From assembly GCF_000948975.2 (NCBI RefSeq), contig NZ_CP059735.1:1488001-1552000 (forward strand): DNA of 64,000 nt. Direction: 5' to 3'. Positions 7,813 through 17,258 of the stretch are shown here, one piece after another. The translations under genes were made by a program, and so were the position numbers. A model generated the notes under the pieces. It saw only the letters and a program-made list of their open reading frames with translations. It ran no database searches and was not told the origin of the DNA. Position 1 is the first letter of the stretch, and the number at the start of each line of letters is the position of its first letter. This DNA is from Thalassomonas actiniarum. GTDB taxonomy: Bacteria > Pseudomonadota > Gammaproteobacteria > Enterobacterales > Alteromonadaceae.

Positions 7813-10503
7813 ATGTTATTAAAACCCGCTTTTACCGTTAAAATGCTTTCCTTGTCTTTATCGCTGGCTATTGCCGGTGGTTTTTCCAGTGCCGTATCGG
7901 CGCAGCAAAATATCAACTTTCAGCCCGAATCGGTAGCTGGCGGTTTATTACAGCTTGCCAAAGAAACCGGCGTGCAGATCTATGTAACTAAAGATATCCT
8001 GGCAAAGACAAAGCAGGCGGCAAATGCCATTAATGCAGCTTCGCCGGTTCTGGCGCTGGAGCAGTTACTGGCCGACAGTGAATTGCAGGCACATTGGCTC
8101 GACAAGAACCAGCTGGTGATTAAACATAAAGGTGATACCACCCCTGTGGCGAACCTGGTTAACCCCGAGAATAATATATTGGCAACGGGTCATTTTGAAA
8201 GGATCAGCGTTTATGGCCGCCATAACCAGTTGATTCTGGAATCGGGCACTGCCACCAAATCGGATATGTCGTTATTGGAAACTCCGGCTGCCATTGTCGT
8301 GGTTGATAAACTCTTACTTGATGAACAGGCAATTTCTACCTTGCAGGAAAGTATCCGTAATATCAGCGGCGTGACGCAAGCGGGTAATAACTATGGCATC
8401 GGGGATAATTTAGTTATCCGCGGCTTAGGGGCCAACTACACCTTTGATGGTATGTATGCCGGCGCCAGCTTAGGCAACTCATACAATCCCACCCGCTCTT
8501 TAACCAATATTGAAAGTGTTGAGGTGCTGAAAGGGCCGGCAACCGGTTTATATGGCATGGGGGCCGCCGGTGGTGTGATTAATATGATAGAGAAAAAACC
8601 CAAGGATAAGGAAAGCTATCAGATCGAAACAACTCTGGGCCAATGGGACAGCCATGCCTTGATGTTTGATGCCACAGCGCCGATCACCGACAAAACCGCC
8701 TATCGCCTGGTGACAAATTATGAGTCCAGCGATGGTTACAGAGGGTTAAGCTCTGAGCGAAGTGAAGTTTATGCCACCTTGCGTCATTACTTAAATGAAA
8801 ATAATGAATTTATTTTTTCATCAGCTTATATCGACGATGAAATTCAGGTGGACTCCGTCGGTCATCCGGTGCGGGTTTTTAATCCCGACACTGCCAATGC
8901 AACCTCAGATACTATCGGCTGGCAGGATTTGCCTAATGATACTGATGCCGACGGTGACGGTATTTTCGGCATTGCCTTAACGCCGGAGCAGCGTCAGCAG
9001 CTGGCGGACTCGCTTGTTTCTACCGATGGCTTAGAGCCTTATGATCTGGGTGAGCAAGGGCTGATATCACCTTTGTCTAAGCCTAATGAGGGAAAAGAAC
9101 TGCGCTTTAAGTTGCAGCATAAGATGGAGATCAATGATGATCTGTCTTTGCACCAGCAACTGCTCTACCGTGATTATTCATCGGATTTCGTTCGCCAGAC
9201 CGGTGCCTATAACTATGTTTACTGGAACCGCAATGGTGAAATTAATGCCGATCCCAGGGCGCCGCTGGTCATAGATGATGTGTTATATCCGTATGCGGCC
9301 CGTCGCCAGGAATACCGCCGCACTAAATCCAATGAAAAAACCTGGCAGTATTTTGCCGACCTGACCCATACCTGGTCTTTGGGGGCCATTGATGGCGAGC
9401 AGCTGCTAACGGTTAACTATGAAAACCGTGACATGTCGCTGAAATCCTGGTCGATATACGATGCTGACGGCACCAGCAGTGATAATGCGCTCCCTTACAT
9501 TCTTGATATCCGCAACCCTAATTGGGGCACAGGATCTTTTGAGGACTATGATCCGGTACTCAAGAGTAACTATGACAAGTCGGTTGCCGCCTGGGGCATC
9601 AGCTTACAGGAAGTGCTTTATTTTGATGATATGCTGACCGGGCGTTTTGGCGTGGCTTATAGCGGCACCGAGCAAAGTTATCAGCACAAAGGCACGGCCC
9701 GTACGCCGGAAAAAAGCCTGGAAGCCGATACCGATGATGCCGGCGTTACCTATAATCTGGGTCTGAACTATCGCCTGAATGAGCAAGTGGCGACCTTTGT
9801 TAACTACTCTAAGGGACGTATGACCTACAGCATCTTAGGGTCGGTCACCGGCGAAGATGATCGCCCCGACTCTGAGTCAACATCTTTTGACCTTGGTATC
9901 CGCTTTACCGCTTTTGACGAAGACTTACTGGCATCCCTGGTTTGGTTCAAGACCCAGCGTACTAACCTCAGATATAACAATGATGAGTATGACGATAATC
10001 CTGAAAGTGACAGCTTTAATATCAGTGTGCCTCAGTATTTTTACGACAATAACGATACCACCAGCGGGGTTGAGTTCGATGTGAACCTGGCCCTGAATGA
10101 ATTATGGTCCATGAACTTTAATGCCACTTATCAGGACGCCTACAGTATCCTTAAGCATGAGCGTACCGAACAAACCAAAGGGGTGCCGAAAAAGTATGCC
10201 AGCTTATGGACCAGCTACAACCACCAGTTCCCGGTTTTATCCGAGCCGGTGAAATTCAGCCTGGGGGTGACTTATGAAGATGAACGCTCCATCAGTACCG
10301 GTTGGTCAGGATTGCCACATTCAGTGATAGATGCTTATGTGTTATGGGATGCGGCGATGAGTTATCAGCTGGAAAAATGGCATATCCAGCTTAATCTGCG
10401 CAACCTGGCGGATACCACCTATTATAATAAAGCGTTATTTAACGGTGGCTTACCCGGCGATAGCCGTAATGTGAAGTTAAGCGTCAGCTACAGCTTCGAT
10501 TAA
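7813..10503 (+). CDS. TonB-dependent siderophore receptor with N-terminal STN domain
   Basis: This is an 896-residue outer-membrane receptor of the FpvA/FhuE type. A signal peptide (cleavage near VSAQQ) is followed by an STN domain (about residues 35-110) and a plug domain with SVEVLKGPATGLYGMGAAGGVINM. A 22-strand barrel ends in an aromatic-rich last strand. STN domains normally signal to a FecR-type anti-sigma factor, but no fecI/fecR pair lies in the window. A Fur box precedes the gene and iron-uptake membrane proteins follow, so ferric-siderophore import is the expected role. Confidence 0.93.
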   Translation: MLLKPAFTVKMLSLSLSLAIAGGFSSAVSAQQNINFQPESVAGGLLQLAKETGVQIYVTKDILAKTKQAANAINAASPVLALEQLLADSELQAHWLDKNQLVIKHKGDTTPVANLVNPENNILATGHFERISVYGRHNQLILESGTATKSDMSLLETPAAIVVVDKLLLDEQAISTLQESIRNISGVTQAGNNYGIGDNLVIRGLGANYTFDGMYAGASLGNSYNPTRSLTNIESVEVLKGPATGLYGMGAAGGVINMIEKKPKDKESYQIETTLGQWDSHALMFDATAPITDKTAYRLVTNYESSDGYRGLSSERSEVYATLRHYLNENNEFIFSSAYIDDEIQVDSVGHPVRVFNPDTANATSDTIGWQDLPNDTDADGDGIFGIALTPEQRQQLADSLVSTDGLEPYDLGEQGLISPLSKPNEGKELRFKLQHKMEINDDLSLHQQLLYRDYSSDFVRQTGAYNYVYWNRNGEINADPRAPLVIDDVLYPYAARRQEYRRTKSNEKTWQYFADLTHTWSLGAIDGEQLLTVNYENRDMSLKSWSIYDADGTSSDNALPYILDIRNPNWGTGSFEDYDPVLKSNYDKSVAAWGISLQEVLYFDDMLTGRFGVAYSGTEQSYQHKGTARTPEKSLEADTDDAGVTYNLGLNYRLNEQVATFVNYSKGRMTYSILGSVTGEDDRPDSESTSFDLGIRFTAFDEDLLASLVWFKTQRTNLRYNNDEYDDNPESDSFNISVPQYFYDNNDTTSGVEFDVNLALNELWSMNFNATYQDAYSILKHERTEQTKGVPKKYASLWTSYNHQFPVLSEPVKFSLGVTYEDERSISTGWSGLPHSVIDAYVLWDAAMSYQLEKWHIQLNLRNLADTTYYNKALFNGGLPGDSRNVKLSVSYSFD

Positions 10504-10521
10504 TTTTTCACAACCATCGCC

Positions 10522-10554
10522 AGCCAAATGCAGCCGGGCTGCATTTGGCTTTTT
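10522..10554 (+). terminator. Rho-independent terminator after TonB receptor
   Basis: A near-perfect stem (AGCCAAATGCAG paired with CTGCATTTGGCT around a CCGGG loop) is followed by a T run, 19 bp after the receptor stop. It may attenuate transcription into the PepSY operon. Confidence 0.85.
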
Positions 10555-10582
10555 GCCGTTAACTTACCTTTATCCTAAAAAT

Positions 10583-10867
10583 ATGAATCCAGCCTTAAGC
10601 CTCAGCGCCCGTTGTTTAGCCGCGATTGTCGGCGGCTACATCGTTGCCGCTTTATCCAGCCTGGCCTTAGTGCCGGTGCAAATGTCCTTATTTGATAACC
10701 GACTCGAAGATGCGATTTTAATCGCCACCATGTTCAGCTACCTGGTTTATATCGCCGTGATTATTGATTGTTTTTGCCGCAGCAGTGCATCCAGGGCCTG
10801 GCGCAATATCCTGGTTTACAGCGGTCTTTTCCTGGCTGTTTGCTACTGCGGCGGGGTATTGATATGA
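10583..10867 (+). CDS. DUF3649 family small membrane protein (iron uptake)
   Basis: This is a 94-residue protein with three predicted membrane helices. It belongs to a family found beside PepSY-TM proteins and TonB siderophore receptors. The ATG at 10583 is chosen over an upstream in-frame start because it begins at the conserved hydrophobic body. The stop overlaps the next start (ATGA at 10864). The function is unknown. Context places it with post-import iron handling. Confidence 0.75.
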   Translation: MNPALSLSARCLAAIVGGYIVAALSSLALVPVQMSLFDNRLEDAILIATMFSYLVYIAVIIDCFCRSSASRAWRNILVYSGLFLAVCYCGGVLI

Positions 10868-12426
10868 AACCGGATTTCAGGCGCACTATGATATGGTTGC
10901 ATACTTATACCGGTTTGCTGCTGGGCTGGTTGCTGTTCGCGATTTTTTTAACCGGTACCTTGAGTTATTTTAATGATGAAATAAGCCAGTGGATGCAGCC
11001 GGAACTCGGCGTCGGGCAGCAGCATGAAAACATTATCAATACCTCCCTTGCCCGGTTAAAAGCCCAGGGCACAGACGTAGATAAGTGGTGGATAGACTTA
11101 CCCGGCCAGCGCAATAATCAATGGCGCCTGCAATGGCAAAAAGGCAAAGAAAGGCAATCCCTGTATCTGGAAGGAGAAAGCGGCGAGCAAGTCACGCCCA
11201 GGGCAACGCAGGGGGGCAACTTTTTCAGAACTTTTCATTATACCCTGGAGCTAAGAAACTATGGCGGGCGTTATATCGCCGGGATAGCTGCCATGTTTAT
11301 GTTATTGGCACTCTTTAGCGGTATTTTTACCCACAGGCGTTTTTTCCGCGATTTTTTTACCTTGCGTAAAAAGACACTGCTTAAAACCCTTACCGACTTT
11401 CATGCCCTGGCCGGCATAGTGACCATACCTTTTTGCCTGGTGATTTGTGCCAGCGCCTTAATCATCTACATCGGCCTTTATATGCCCTGGAGCGCACAAC
11501 ATTATCTTGATGGCGGCACGCGGGAGCTTAATCAGAAAGTAACAACTTACTTACCTGAGCTGGAACCGGGCAGCGCTTACCGGGAGCCGCTTACCGACTT
11601 TAGCGTGATCGCCGGACAAGTTGCCAAACTGTGGCGCGAAAATCCGAATATCAATCGTATCACGGTTGAACAGCCCTTTGCTGCCAATGGCCGTATTATT
11701 GTTGAGCGCACCCGTAAATTGTCCTTATCGAATAAGTCCGAGGTGCTGGTGTTCTCATCCCATAGCGGTCAGCAGTTGGCCGGTATGCCGCCAGAACGTA
11801 TGGCGAGGAAGATCAGGCGAATATTTTATGGTTTACATGAAGGGCATTTTGCCCAACCGGGGCTGCGCTGGTTGTTTTTTATCAGCGGTTTGCTTTCCAG
11901 TGCCCTTATTGCCAGCGGCCTGGTGATCTGGCTTTATAAAAGGCTTGAAAAAACCAAACAACGCCACGCAGGCCATTTTATTGTTGAGCGTTTGAATATT
12001 GCCGGTATCGCCGGGCTTGTACTGGCTATCATCGGCTACTTTTATGCTAACCGTTTGTTGCCGGTTGATATAGATGAACGTGCGCGTCTGGAGATAGTGG
12101 CTTTCTTGTTTATCTGGCTGATAAGCCTGCAACACAGTGTTTTTCGCCCGGTCAATAAAGCCTGGCTTGAACAATTATCCCTGGCCTCATTGGCATGTCT
12201 GTTATTGCCGGTGATTGATGTTAGCCAAGATCCTTCCAGGTTAACGCAGGCGATTGAGCAGCACAATCTTATCTATCTTGGCTTTGAGCTTGCTCTGCTG
12301 GTTACAGGTTTATTGTTATATAAAACTGTTAAAGCCTTACTGGTTAAGCAAAAGCAGGGAAAGGAAGGTAAGAAGATAGTAGCAATAAAGCGCATTAACA
12401 CCGGGAGGATAGCAGATGTTGTTTAG
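10864..12426 (+). CDS. PepSY-associated TM helix protein (iron-regulated, ferric-siderophore reductase-like)
   Basis: This is a 520-residue inner-membrane protein starting RRTMIWLHTYTGLLLGW, the hallmark of PepSY-TM (DUF3526/FoxB/PiuB-type) proteins. The ATG at 10864 overlaps the previous stop by 4 bases, so a longer upstream extension is rejected. Conserved histidines in helices (WLHTYTG, FHALAG, HEGHF) are candidate haem ligands. Related proteins reduce ferric siderophores in the periplasm. The gene overlaps DUF3325 downstream, forming a tight three-gene operon. Confidence 0.88.
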   Translation: MKPDFRRTMIWLHTYTGLLLGWLLFAIFLTGTLSYFNDEISQWMQPELGVGQQHENIINTSLARLKAQGTDVDKWWIDLPGQRNNQWRLQWQKGKERQSLYLEGESGEQVTPRATQGGNFFRTFHYTLELRNYGGRYIAGIAAMFMLLALFSGIFTHRRFFRDFFTLRKKTLLKTLTDFHALAGIVTIPFCLVICASALIIYIGLYMPWSAQHYLDGGTRELNQKVTTYLPELEPGSAYREPLTDFSVIAGQVAKLWRENPNINRITVEQPFAANGRIIVERTRKLSLSNKSEVLVFSSHSGQQLAGMPPERMARKIRRIFYGLHEGHFAQPGLRWLFFISGLLSSALIASGLVIWLYKRLEKTKQRHAGHFIVERLNIAGIAGLVLAIIGYFYANRLLPVDIDERARLEIVAFLFIWLISLQHSVFRPVNKAWLEQLSLASLACLLLPVIDVSQDPSRLTQAIEQHNLIYLGFELALLVTGLLLYKTVKALLVKQKQGKEGKKIVAIKRINTGRIADVV

Positions 12427-12667
12427 CTTTTTGATACAAGCTATCGCAATCGCCATGCTTGCTCTGGGCATGAATAAGCACTTTAAAAATGTTTTTAATC
12501 TCCCTGTCAAACCGCTGTACTCAAAGGGGTTAAAGTTAATGGGCTGGTTGTTGTTGGTTTTTTCATATTATCTGGCGGTTTCAGTACTTGGGGCGCCTAT
12601 GGCGACGGTTTATTGGTTGCTCTTGCTGCCGCTCAGTATTTTTTATATGGCGCTGGTGGCGAATTGA
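12416..12667 (+). CDS. DUF3325 family small membrane protein
   Basis: This is an 83-residue protein of mostly hydrophobic sequence with three helices. It matches the small DUF3325 proteins that follow PepSY-TM genes in iron loci. The start overlaps the end of the PepSY gene by 11 bp. The function is unknown. Confidence 0.75.
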   Translation: MLFSFLIQAIAIAMLALGMNKHFKNVFNLPVKPLYSKGLKLMGWLLLVFSYYLAVSVLGAPMATVYWLLLLPLSIFYMALVAN

Positions 12668-12711
12668 GGGCAGGGTAACAGATATGTGGGAAATACCTGC
12701 TTGAAACTGAA

Positions 12712-13125
12712 TTATTGCTTTCTCGGTCGCCAATTGATTAATGGTTTGGTTTTTTGATCTTCACACAACCATACGGTTACCGGTATCTTTTTCTTTATTA
12801 TGCCCGAGGATGATTCAATTTTATCCCAATCCAGGTCGTTAAATGGCCGGTCATGAAGGTAGAACCGGGAGAGCAATTCATTAGGGTGAGTATAGTTAAG
12901 GGTCAGGAGTTCTACTGTGTCTGCATCTGTTGAAACTTCAATATCAAGGGAGTTGTCATTGCGCTGATAGCCGGAAATAACGCCGTGCCAGGAAGTTACC
13001 AGGTTTCGTTCGCAGCTGAAATAATCCGGTACTCTTAAGCGCCTTTCATAAGCAAAAAGTTCGCTAATCGCACTTAGCATCATTACCCATATGATTAACA
13101 CTCTTAATGGTATTTTCATGTTCAT
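12712..13125 (-). CDS. Hypothetical exported protein
   Basis: This is a 137-residue protein with an N-terminal signal sequence (about 1-25, ending SELFA) and a soluble, charged remainder with two cysteines. I do not recognise a family. It lies downstream of the M43 protease with a hairpin between them and probably has its own promoter. Confidence 0.6.
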   Translation of the reverse strand: MNMKIPLRVLIIWVMMLSAISELFAYERRLRVPDYFSCERNLVTSWHGVISGYQRNDNSLDIEVSTDADTVELLTLNYTHPNELLSRFYLHDRPFNDLDWDKIESSSGIIKKKIPVTVWLCEDQKTKPLINWRPRKQ

Positions 13126-13132
13126 TTTATTA

Positions 13133-13160
13133 AAACAGAGGCCGGTAAAGGCCCCTGTTT
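13133..13160 (-). terminator. Terminator after M43 protease
   Basis: An 11-bp stem with one mismatch (AAACAGAGGCC / GGCCCCTGTTT, loop GGTAAA) begins 20 bp after the protease stop. On the minus strand it is followed by TTTTAATAAAA. Confidence 0.65.
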
Positions 13161-13180
13161 AAGCCGTATTTTAATCAGGT

Positions 13181-14083
13181 TTAGAGGTTTCTAAAGGTGA
13201 AGCTCAGTTCATCGGCGCGGTCCGATTGCCCTTGGGTGAACTCATACATGCAAGAGTCATCGGTATAATCCATAAAGTTATTAATGGGATCGTCACCGGC
13301 GGCATTTTTGCCTTTAGTGCAGCTGTCACGGCCGCTGGGGCAGCCATAAGCCGGACTTTTTTCTGCCGGGGTATCGGCAACATAGTCACCGCTGCCGCCG
13401 CAGCCGCCCTGGAAGGTATGATAAAGTCCGAGCCAGTGGCCTACTTCATGGGTGCCGGTATCGCCCTCGTCATAAGGGGCCGCATTTCCCCCGGGCAGGG
13501 TTTCGAATAAGACCACGACACCGTCATTTACGGGGTTTGAAGCATAGTCGCTGGGGAAAGTGGCCCAGCCCAATAAACCGCCGCCCATGTTATTGGTATA
13601 GAAATTTAAATCCGTGCTGTCCCCTTGTCTTAATGCGGCTTTCATCTGGGACTCGGCGCTGGAACCATAACCTGCGGTATACCAGCTATTATTGGCGGTG
13701 ACATCGGTGGAGACCAGGTTAAAGGTAAAGGGGGTATTTTTATAGGCGTTGTTGAGTACGGCGATTTGCGCATTGATATCGCCGCTGGAGAGCATACCGT
13801 TATTATTGGTGTCTGTGATCACATGCATATAAACATCAACTTGTACCGAACCTGCGGGTCTGGGTTCAAAAGTATTGCCGCCGGGCTTTCCTTTTAGCTC
13901 ATTAAAGTGCCTTTCCTTCATCGAGGCTTCGGTGGCCGAAGGTGTTTTGGTGCCGCAACGCAAAAATGAGGCGTTGGCATTGCCGTGCTCGAAGGCGTTT
14001 GAGTTTTGGCTGTATCCGGTTGTTGGCAGGGTTAGAGCAGAAAAGGCTAAGATTAAAGCGGTTTTATTTGCAGTAAATTTCAT
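13181..14083 (-). CDS. Secreted zinc metalloprotease, M43 (pappalysin/cytophagalysin) family
   Basis: This is a 300-residue exported protease. The start at 14083 gives a proper signal peptide (MKFTANKTALILAFSALTLP), whereas an upstream in-frame start adds 21 unsuited residues. The zinc site HEVGHWLGLYH provides His212, Glu213, His216 and His222, and a Met-turn lies at NNFMDYTDD (Met271). Cysteines near 228, 248, 255 and 278 likely form disulfides. No C-terminal sorting domain is present. It likely degrades extracellular protein and neighbours a secreted subtilase. Confidence 0.88.
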   Translation of the reverse strand: MKFTANKTALILAFSALTLPTTGYSQNSNAFEHGNANASFLRCGTKTPSATEASMKERHFNELKGKPGGNTFEPRPAGSVQVDVYMHVITDTNNNGMLSSGDINAQIAVLNNAYKNTPFTFNLVSTDVTANNSWYTAGYGSSAESQMKAALRQGDSTDLNFYTNNMGGGLLGWATFPSDYASNPVNDGVVVLFETLPGGNAAPYDEGDTGTHEVGHWLGLYHTFQGGCGGSGDYVADTPAEKSPAYGCPSGRDSCTKGKNAAGDDPINNFMDYTDDSCMYEFTQGQSDRADELSFTFRNL

Positions 14084-14441
14084 TATTATTCTTCCTGTAG
14101 AAATTAAAATATTTTGCAGGGTGACTTTATTGGCTGCCAAAAGCACAGCGCTTTATAAAACTGCAAGTGAGCATTTACTTAAGCGAAATGCTTTTCCTCA
14201 ACTCGGTGCAGGCATTTTCGTTACCCTAACAAAATGTCCTTTCCCCATACCTGGGGTTTTGTTTTTCCATTTAAGCCTAGTTGTAACTTTTCATTTATCA
14301 AATTGAATTTACTGAAATAAATAAGGATGATGTGGTAAGTGACTTGTTGAGTTATTCATTAAAACTCATCACCAAAAGGGGAAGGTGGCTGCAAAAAGGG
14401 CTGGAGTTTACAGGGCAGATACAAGTGTATTAACGGATAAA
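14084..14441. other. Intergenic stretch upstream of M43 protease
   Basis: About 360 bp is AT-rich with no credible gene. It should hold the promoter of the M43 gene, but I see no convincing operator. Confidence 0.4.
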
Positions 14442-14475
14442 AAAGGGCAATAACATAAAGCTGTTATTGCCCTTT
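14442..14475 (-). terminator. Terminator after S8 protease
   Basis: A perfect 14-bp stem (AAAGGGCAATAACA with its complement) around a 6-nt loop is followed by a T run on the minus strand, 37 bp after the subtilase stop. Confidence 0.9.
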
Positions 14476-14511
14476 GACCTCAAGGGAAAACTAATTTAAA
14501 ACCAGTGCCGC

Positions 14512-15792
14512 TTATAAATTACCGGCATCAAGGAAGTCTTCGGTGTGCGGGTCGCCGGAAGTATTGCTGAAGCTGGAAGTATCTTCAGCCGACTGCAATA
14601 AGGCTGCGCGGGTATTTAAAAAGGCGTCGCCATTGGCCTGCTGCGGATGGGCGGCAAGGTAAAGGGCTGCTGCACCTGCTACATGAGGGGATGCCATGGA
14701 AGTACCGCTCATGGTAGCCGTACCGCCGCCAACTCCCAGTGATAACACACTGCCGCCCGGCGCCGCGATGGCAACAGGAGCCGAGTTGTTATTAGTCCAG
14801 CTGGCGCTTTGGTTGCCCCAGTTAGAGAAGCTGTTCCAGTCATCGCCTTCTTTGGCAGAGCTCACGGTAATAACGGTATCTGCATATCCGGCAGGGGTGT
14901 AGTTTGCGGCATTATCACTGTCGTTACCGGCAGCTACAACGACGACAACACCGGCGTTACGGGCATTACAGATGGCTTCATGATAAGAATCATTACCGGT
15001 AAAGCCGCTGTTGGTACAAGAGCCGGTAACACTGCCGCCACCGCCAATGGACATGTTGACAACTGCGGCTTCACCGCGGGCTTGAACTTCTGAGGTGACC
15101 CAGTCAATGGCAGCTATGGTGCTTGAGTTAGGACATGATCCGCGGCTGGTACAAATTTTGGCGGCATGCAGGGTGACCTGAGAAGCCATGCCAACTACAT
15201 CAATGGCGTTATCAATGGCGCCTATGGTACCGCCAACATGGGTGCCGTGGCCGTGATCGTCGTCCCAGTCGTAAGTACAGCTTCTGCCTTTACAGTTTTC
15301 AAAAGCCATGCTGTTGCCGATATTGGCGGCAAGGTCGGCATGATCCGAGTCCAGTCCGGTATCTAAGACATAAACATGGACACCTGCGCCTTCATTGCTG
15401 TTACTGTCGGCGCCTGTGCGGGCAATACCCCAAGGCATCACTTGCGGTGATGAGCTGCCGCCGGAGCCCGGTTTGGCATTGATATATTTTTCACCGTCAA
15501 ATTCCACCGATTCAACATTGGGGTTATTACGTAATGCTTCTAAACGTCCTTCACTTACCGAGGCGGCAAAGCCGAAAAATGCCGAGCCATAGGCGTGCTT
15601 AACGGCGCCAACCCCCATACCGGCTGCCAGGTTTTTTGCCTTGCCTTTATTGTTTTCATGGCCTGCTACCGCATGCTCTGCTTTTAATTTAACAATAACA
15701 TCGAATTTTGCATCGGGATTGCCGGCATAAGCAGCTGTCGTTGTTAATGCCAATAAGGTTGCTGCTGTAAGTGATTTTATTCTGAATTGCAT
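14512..15792 (-). CDS. Secreted subtilisin-like serine protease (S8 family)
   Basis: This is a 426-residue preproprotein. A signal peptide (cleavage after AAYA) is followed by an I9-type inhibitor propeptide (about 28-105) and the catalytic domain. The triad is Asp144 (VLDTG), His182 (HGHGTH) and Ser365 (GTSMASPH), with oxyanion Asn290 (AAGN). The cysteine-rich pattern resembles proteinase K/aqualysin-type enzymes. There is no C-terminal PPC or sorting domain. It likely supports protein scavenging outside the cell. Confidence 0.94.
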   Translation of the reverse strand: MQFRIKSLTAATLLALTTTAAYAGNPDAKFDVIVKLKAEHAVAGHENNKGKAKNLAAGMGVGAVKHAYGSAFFGFAASVSEGRLEALRNNPNVESVEFDGEKYINAKPGSGGSSSPQVMPWGIARTGADSNSNEGAGVHVYVLDTGLDSDHADLAANIGNSMAFENCKGRSCTYDWDDDHGHGTHVGGTIGAIDNAIDVVGMASQVTLHAAKICTSRGSCPNSSTIAAIDWVTSEVQARGEAAVVNMSIGGGGSVTGSCTNSGFTGNDSYHEAICNARNAGVVVVVAAGNDSDNAANYTPAGYADTVITVSSAKEGDDWNSFSNWGNQSASWTNNNSAPVAIAAPGGSVLSLGVGGGTATMSGTSMASPHVAGAAALYLAAHPQQANGDAFLNTRAALLQSAEDTSSFSNTSGDPHTEDFLDAGNL

Positions 15793-15996
15793 GTCCTTTC
15801 CTTTTTATAGTTCTTATAATTTTTAATGTTTTTATTATTGAAAAGTGTTCTACATCTATTCGTCGTAAAAGACCTATCTACCATGTGGGAAAATAAGAGA
15901 ATGGACTAGTAAATAACCGACAATTATTAGACGAAAAACGACAGTGTTTTGAATTTTTCGGGTGTGTTTTCTTATTCGAAACTAAGGGGGATAATC

Positions 15997-16113
15997 ATGG
16001 GTTCTGTTAAATTTTCTTTTATAACAATGATTTATCTCTCTTTATTTTTGGTGCTTTTCCTACTAGGGGGAAAAATATCCACCATAAAATGCTTGGGGGA
16101 TTTTTACTATTGA
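15997..16113 (+). CDS. Possible 38-residue single-span membrane peptide
   Basis: A short frame begins at an ATG seven bases after a strong AAGGGGG ribosome-binding site. It encodes one hydrophobic helix (IYLSLFLVLFLLGG) and a short polar tail, and ends at TGA. It is alone on the plus strand in a 380-bp gap between minus-strand genes. I recognise no family. The good RBS and hydrophobic content are the only support. Confidence 0.35.
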   Translation: MGSVKFSFITMIYLSLFLVLFLLGGKISTIKCLGDFYY

Positions 16114-16176
16114 CGTATTGGTTTTTGTTTGGTTTGGTTTTGTTTTTGTTAATTTTTGGTTGATAAAGTGTGTTGT

Positions 16177-17046
16177 TTACAGAGCCGTTTGCCACAAGAT
16201 CCGAAGCTCTTGTAACATCGCCTTGATCACAGGCTCATTTATCCGTGCTTTAGCCACGGCAAAATACAGGTCAAGGGTAAAATCCAGTTGCGGTAATAGC
16301 GTTATTTCCCGTTTTTGTGCATGCAACTGTGCCTGTTCTTTTTCTAAAAAGCTTAAGCCGTGTCCCATTTTGACCAGCTCCAGGCGGGAGCCGTCGTCGC
16401 TGCTTTTGATATTGGCGATGACATCTGAACTTAACTTTTGTTGCAGGAAGTGATCAAACGGGCAGTTATTGCCCATAGTGATCCAGGGCTGTGAACATAA
16501 GGCAGCGACCGGGGCGCCGGCAGCTAGTGTTGAATTGACCGGGGTTATGGTGGTGATTTGCTGTTGTTTTACTGTGATTGCCGATAAATCCTCCGGGATT
16601 TCGCCATAGAGGTAACCGCCATCAAGTGTGCCTGCCGATAAGGCGGCAATGATTTCTCCGCTGCTTTTGCTCTGGATATCTAGAGAGATGCCGGGACAAT
16701 TCTCCTTCAGGTTGTCCAGCAGTTGGTTTATGTTTAACGGCCCCGGCGGTTGGTTAATGCCTAAACGAAAATTGGCGATTATTTCATTTTGATGTTCGGC
16801 CGCCAAATTTACCATTTCCAGGGCGCTGTCCAGGGTTTTTTCTGCTTTAGTTAACAGCAGCCGGCCTTTTTCCGTTAGCTGCATGCCTTTACTGGTGCGG
16901 GTAAATAGTGCTGTTTTTAATTCCTGCTCCAAAGCCTTGATATGGGCGCTAACTGCCGGCGGTGTCGTGTACAAGTGTTTTGCCGCCAGGGTTAAGTTCC
17001 CTGTTTTGGCAACCAGGACAAAAGATCTCAGGTGGTAAAATTCCAT
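16177..17046 (-). CDS. LysR-family transcriptional regulator
   Basis: This is a 289-residue regulator with an N-terminal winged helix (residues 1-60, LTLAAKHLYTTPPAVSAHIKALE) and a periplasmic-binding-like effector domain. It is divergent from the rhodanese gene, the usual arrangement for a LysR regulator and its target. Two matching dyads lie between the genes. The effector is unknown, perhaps a sulfur compound given the target. Confidence 0.9.
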   Translation of the reverse strand: MEFYHLRSFVLVAKTGNLTLAAKHLYTTPPAVSAHIKALEQELKTALFTRTSKGMQLTEKGRLLLTKAEKTLDSALEMVNLAAEHQNEIIANFRLGINQPPGPLNINQLLDNLKENCPGISLDIQSKSSGEIIAALSAGTLDGGYLYGEIPEDLSAITVKQQQITTITPVNSTLAAGAPVAALCSQPWITMGNNCPFDHFLQQKLSSDVIANIKSSDDGSRLELVKMGHGLSFLEKEQAQLHAQKREITLLPQLDFTLDLYFAVAKARINEPVIKAMLQELRILWQTAL

Positions 17047-17127
17047 GGTGCTTCAAGCCTTAGGGCAATGTTATCTGTTTCAGTTAAAGTCCCGGGGTAT
17101 TTTATGGGGTTTAGTGAAAAAAGCGTA

Positions 17128-17164
17128 TTCATAATTTCTGAACAGGGCCTTCATAAAAGATGAA
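17128..17164 (+). promoter_or_regulatory. Paired LysR-type operator half sites
   Basis: Two 15-bp dyads of the form TTCAT-N5-(C/A)TGAA start at 17128 and 17150, exactly 22 bp (two helical turns) apart, in the LysR-rhodanese divergent promoter. They fit the T-N11-A rule for LysR proteins. Binding is inferred. Confidence 0.5.
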
Positions 17165-17258
17165 TTTATTCTCCTGTTTGCCGTGCCTATAGTACAAATC
17201 GAACTTGTCCTGGCTGCCATTTGCAGCCTGCACTGAAAACTTACCCAGGAGATAAATT

